A stretch of DNA of 64,000 nucleotides from contig NZ_QKOE01000006.1 in the NCBI RefSeq assembly GCF_003226565.1, positions 62,001 through 126,000 on the forward strand, written 5' to 3'. Of the stretch, positions 62,965-64,000 are shown piece after piece. The position numbers and the translations under genes were made by a program. Source of the stretch: Parazoarcus communis SWub3 = DSM 12120 (lineage in GTDB: Bacteria; Pseudomonadota; Gammaproteobacteria; Burkholderiales; Rhodocyclaceae). Under the pieces are notes generated by a model that worked only from the letters and a program-made list of their open reading frames with translations, made no database searches and was not told the DNA's origin. The first letter of the stretch is position 1; the number at the start of each line of letters is the position of its first letter.

Positions 62965-64000
62965 TCAGCGCACTTCCGGGCTTGCGTTGTCTTCGATGAC
63001 ACGCTGCAAGCGCGCCAGCAGCTCACGCCAATCCACGCGGGAATTGTAGCCGATGACATTGAGCGCCGGGACGCCGCCGCCGCGCACGATCTCGAACCCA
63101 CCACCGGGACGTTCAGCCCCGATTCCACTCATCGTGCAGACATCGGCTCGCAACACACAGGAAAATGAGATCTCTCGGTAGCCGAAGGTCTCAAAAAAGC
63201 CCAGCAGACTGCGCTGGATTGCAGCCACTGCCCCCACCCCGCCCAAGGAACCGATGTTCTGTACGGCGCGCTGGCTGATTCGGCGGCGGTAGTTGCCTGG
63301 ACTACTGGCTACCCGGGCGTCAAAGGCCACCGGCCGCCAGCGCACCAGTTCAAGCCCCTGCACATCGATATCGATGAAGCCAGTGATACTGCCGAAACTG
63401 AAGGTCTCGGTCAGCTGAGCAAGATCGAGATGACGCCCCTCGATCTCGGCATGCAGATGAGAAGCCACGCCAAAAGGCTCAAGGACGCGCAGCCCCGTCA
63501 GCTGCAGGTAGCCATCGAACACCGAGATCACCAGCGCACCGTCCAGCTCCAAGGCTCCCGGCGACACCGTGAGACCCGGCATCGACGCCGCCAGCACGCC
63601 AGACATCATCGGCAGGTCGAGCGCCTCGGTCAGCAGCGGCATCGACACCGGCTCGATCACCGCCTCGCCACGCCCGCGCCAGCCTCGGTCATCACGCTGC
63701 AGCGTCAGGCGATCGAGCACCAGCGCGCCGTCAAGCAAGGGGATACGCAGCCGATCGATCGCCAGAGACTGCGGCCGGATTTCGGCATTGAGCGCAAAGC
63801 GCCCCAAGGCAAGCTTTTGCCAGCGCCCACCCTCGATCTCGAGCGCCGCATGGACCGTTGCATCCTGACGCCAGGGCAGATGACCGCTAACCGGCCCGAA
63901 TGCCAGTCCGGACCCACCATCCGCCCCCTGCAAGCTGAAGCCCGCCTGATCGAAGACTGCATCCAGCGCCTGCACGCCTCCGTGCTCGAAACGCAACCCT
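62965..64000 (-). CDS. ydbH: YdbH-family AsmA-like protein, C-terminal part
   Basis: At least 345 residues, open at the window edge, so the N-terminus is outside. Long beta-rich repeats with few charged motifs (LEIEGRHLDLAQL, FIDIDVQGLELVRWRPV) fit the AsmA/TamB-type lipid groove. The C-terminal block (RISQRAVQNIGSLGG, then FGYREISFSCVLRADVCTM and NVIGYNSRVDWRELLARLQ) is the YdbH end. It should bridge the envelope for phospholipid transport with YnbE and YdbL. Confidence 0.9.
   Translation of the reverse strand, partial: GLRFEHGGVQALDAVFDQAGFSLQGADGGSGLAFGPVSGHLPWRQDATVHAALEIEGGRWQKLALGRFALNAEIRPQSLAIDRLRIPLLDGALVLDRLTLQRDDRGWRGRGEAVIEPVSMPLLTEALDLPMMSGVLAASMPGLTVSPGALELDGALVISVFDGYLQLTGLRVLEPFGVASHLHAEIEGRHLDLAQLTETFSFGSITGFIDIDVQGLELVRWRPVAFDARVASSPGNYRRRISQRAVQNIGSLGGVGAVAAIQRSLLGFFETFGYREISFSCVLRADVCTMSGIGAERPGGGFEIVRGGGVPALNVIGYNSRVDWRELLARLQRVIEDNASPEVR

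Overview
The window looks like core chromosome of a high-GC betaproteobacterium, most likely a member of the Rhodocyclales (Azoarcus/Thauera type). This rests on gene order and protein character: surE-pcm-nlpD-rpoS, thrS-infC-rpmI-rplT-pheS-pheT-ihfA-merR-tRNA, ilvI-ilvH-ilvC-pssA, bamC-dapA, and an SHP/diheme cytochrome cluster. No database search was possible, so the taxon is an inference.

Layout. 1-5.2 kb (minus): a cut-off acyl-CoA/fatty acid desaturase, a secreted phospholipase D-like protein translationally coupled to an RsmB/NOP RNA methyltransferase, a DUF3108 protein, purN and a lipoprotein. 5.3-13.0 kb: mutL (with the endonuclease motif), a YqaA-like membrane protein, a dCache/HAMP/GGDEF cyclase, a ~170-bp foldback element, a secreted LigE-type DNA ligase, miaA, DUF1415 and an RDD protein. 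13.3-17.6 kb: ilvI-ilvH-ilvC and pssA. 17.8-23.2 kb: a ColRS-like two-component system followed by a methyltransferase, an InaA-type lipopolysaccharide kinase and a YejM-like sulfatase, together an apparent envelope-modification island. 23.3-25.5 kb: a TerB-DUF697 protein and an RlmI-like methyltransferase.

25.5-30.7 kb is a redox cluster: a ferric reductase-like flavocytochrome, a diheme cytochrome c (DHC) and SHP on the minus strand. Divergent from them is a small secreted protein, a PepSY protein and a PhoP/PhoQ-like two-component system. An inverted and direct repeat between the two units is a candidate operator. 31.0-34.2 kb: a LolD/YbbA-like ABC ATPase and its FtsX-type permease. 34.2-38.2 kb is the least tidy stretch: a frameshifted DUF423 gene, a DUF808 protein, the 3' scrap of a universal stress protein, a broken MazE-like antitoxin, a lipocalin and about 1 kb of poorly coding DNA. 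It abuts the 3' end of a tRNA-Ser gene, which suggests an eroded integration site.

38.3-45.3 kb: rlmD, the ribosomal protein L16 hydroxylase, a DUF7931 protein, an alanine-rich 11-residue-repeat lipoprotein, bamC, dapA and a histone deacetylase-family enzyme. 45.4-50.3 kb: MoxR-DUF58-TgpA-MltB. 50.4-53.6 kb: rpoS, nlpD, pcm, surE. 53.7-61.5 kb: tRNA-Pro, merR, ihfA, pheT, pheS, rplT, rpmI, infC (ATC start), thrS, tRNA-Val. 61.5-64 kb: a 3'-5' exonuclease and the ydbL-ynbE-ydbH trio, with ydbH cut by the window edge.

There is no CRISPR array, rRNA operon, intact transposase or prophage. The items most worth following up are the foldback element that supplies the stop codons of two convergent genes, the SHP/DHC/PepSY/two-component unit, the ColRS-like envelope island, and the decaying strip beside tRNA-Ser.
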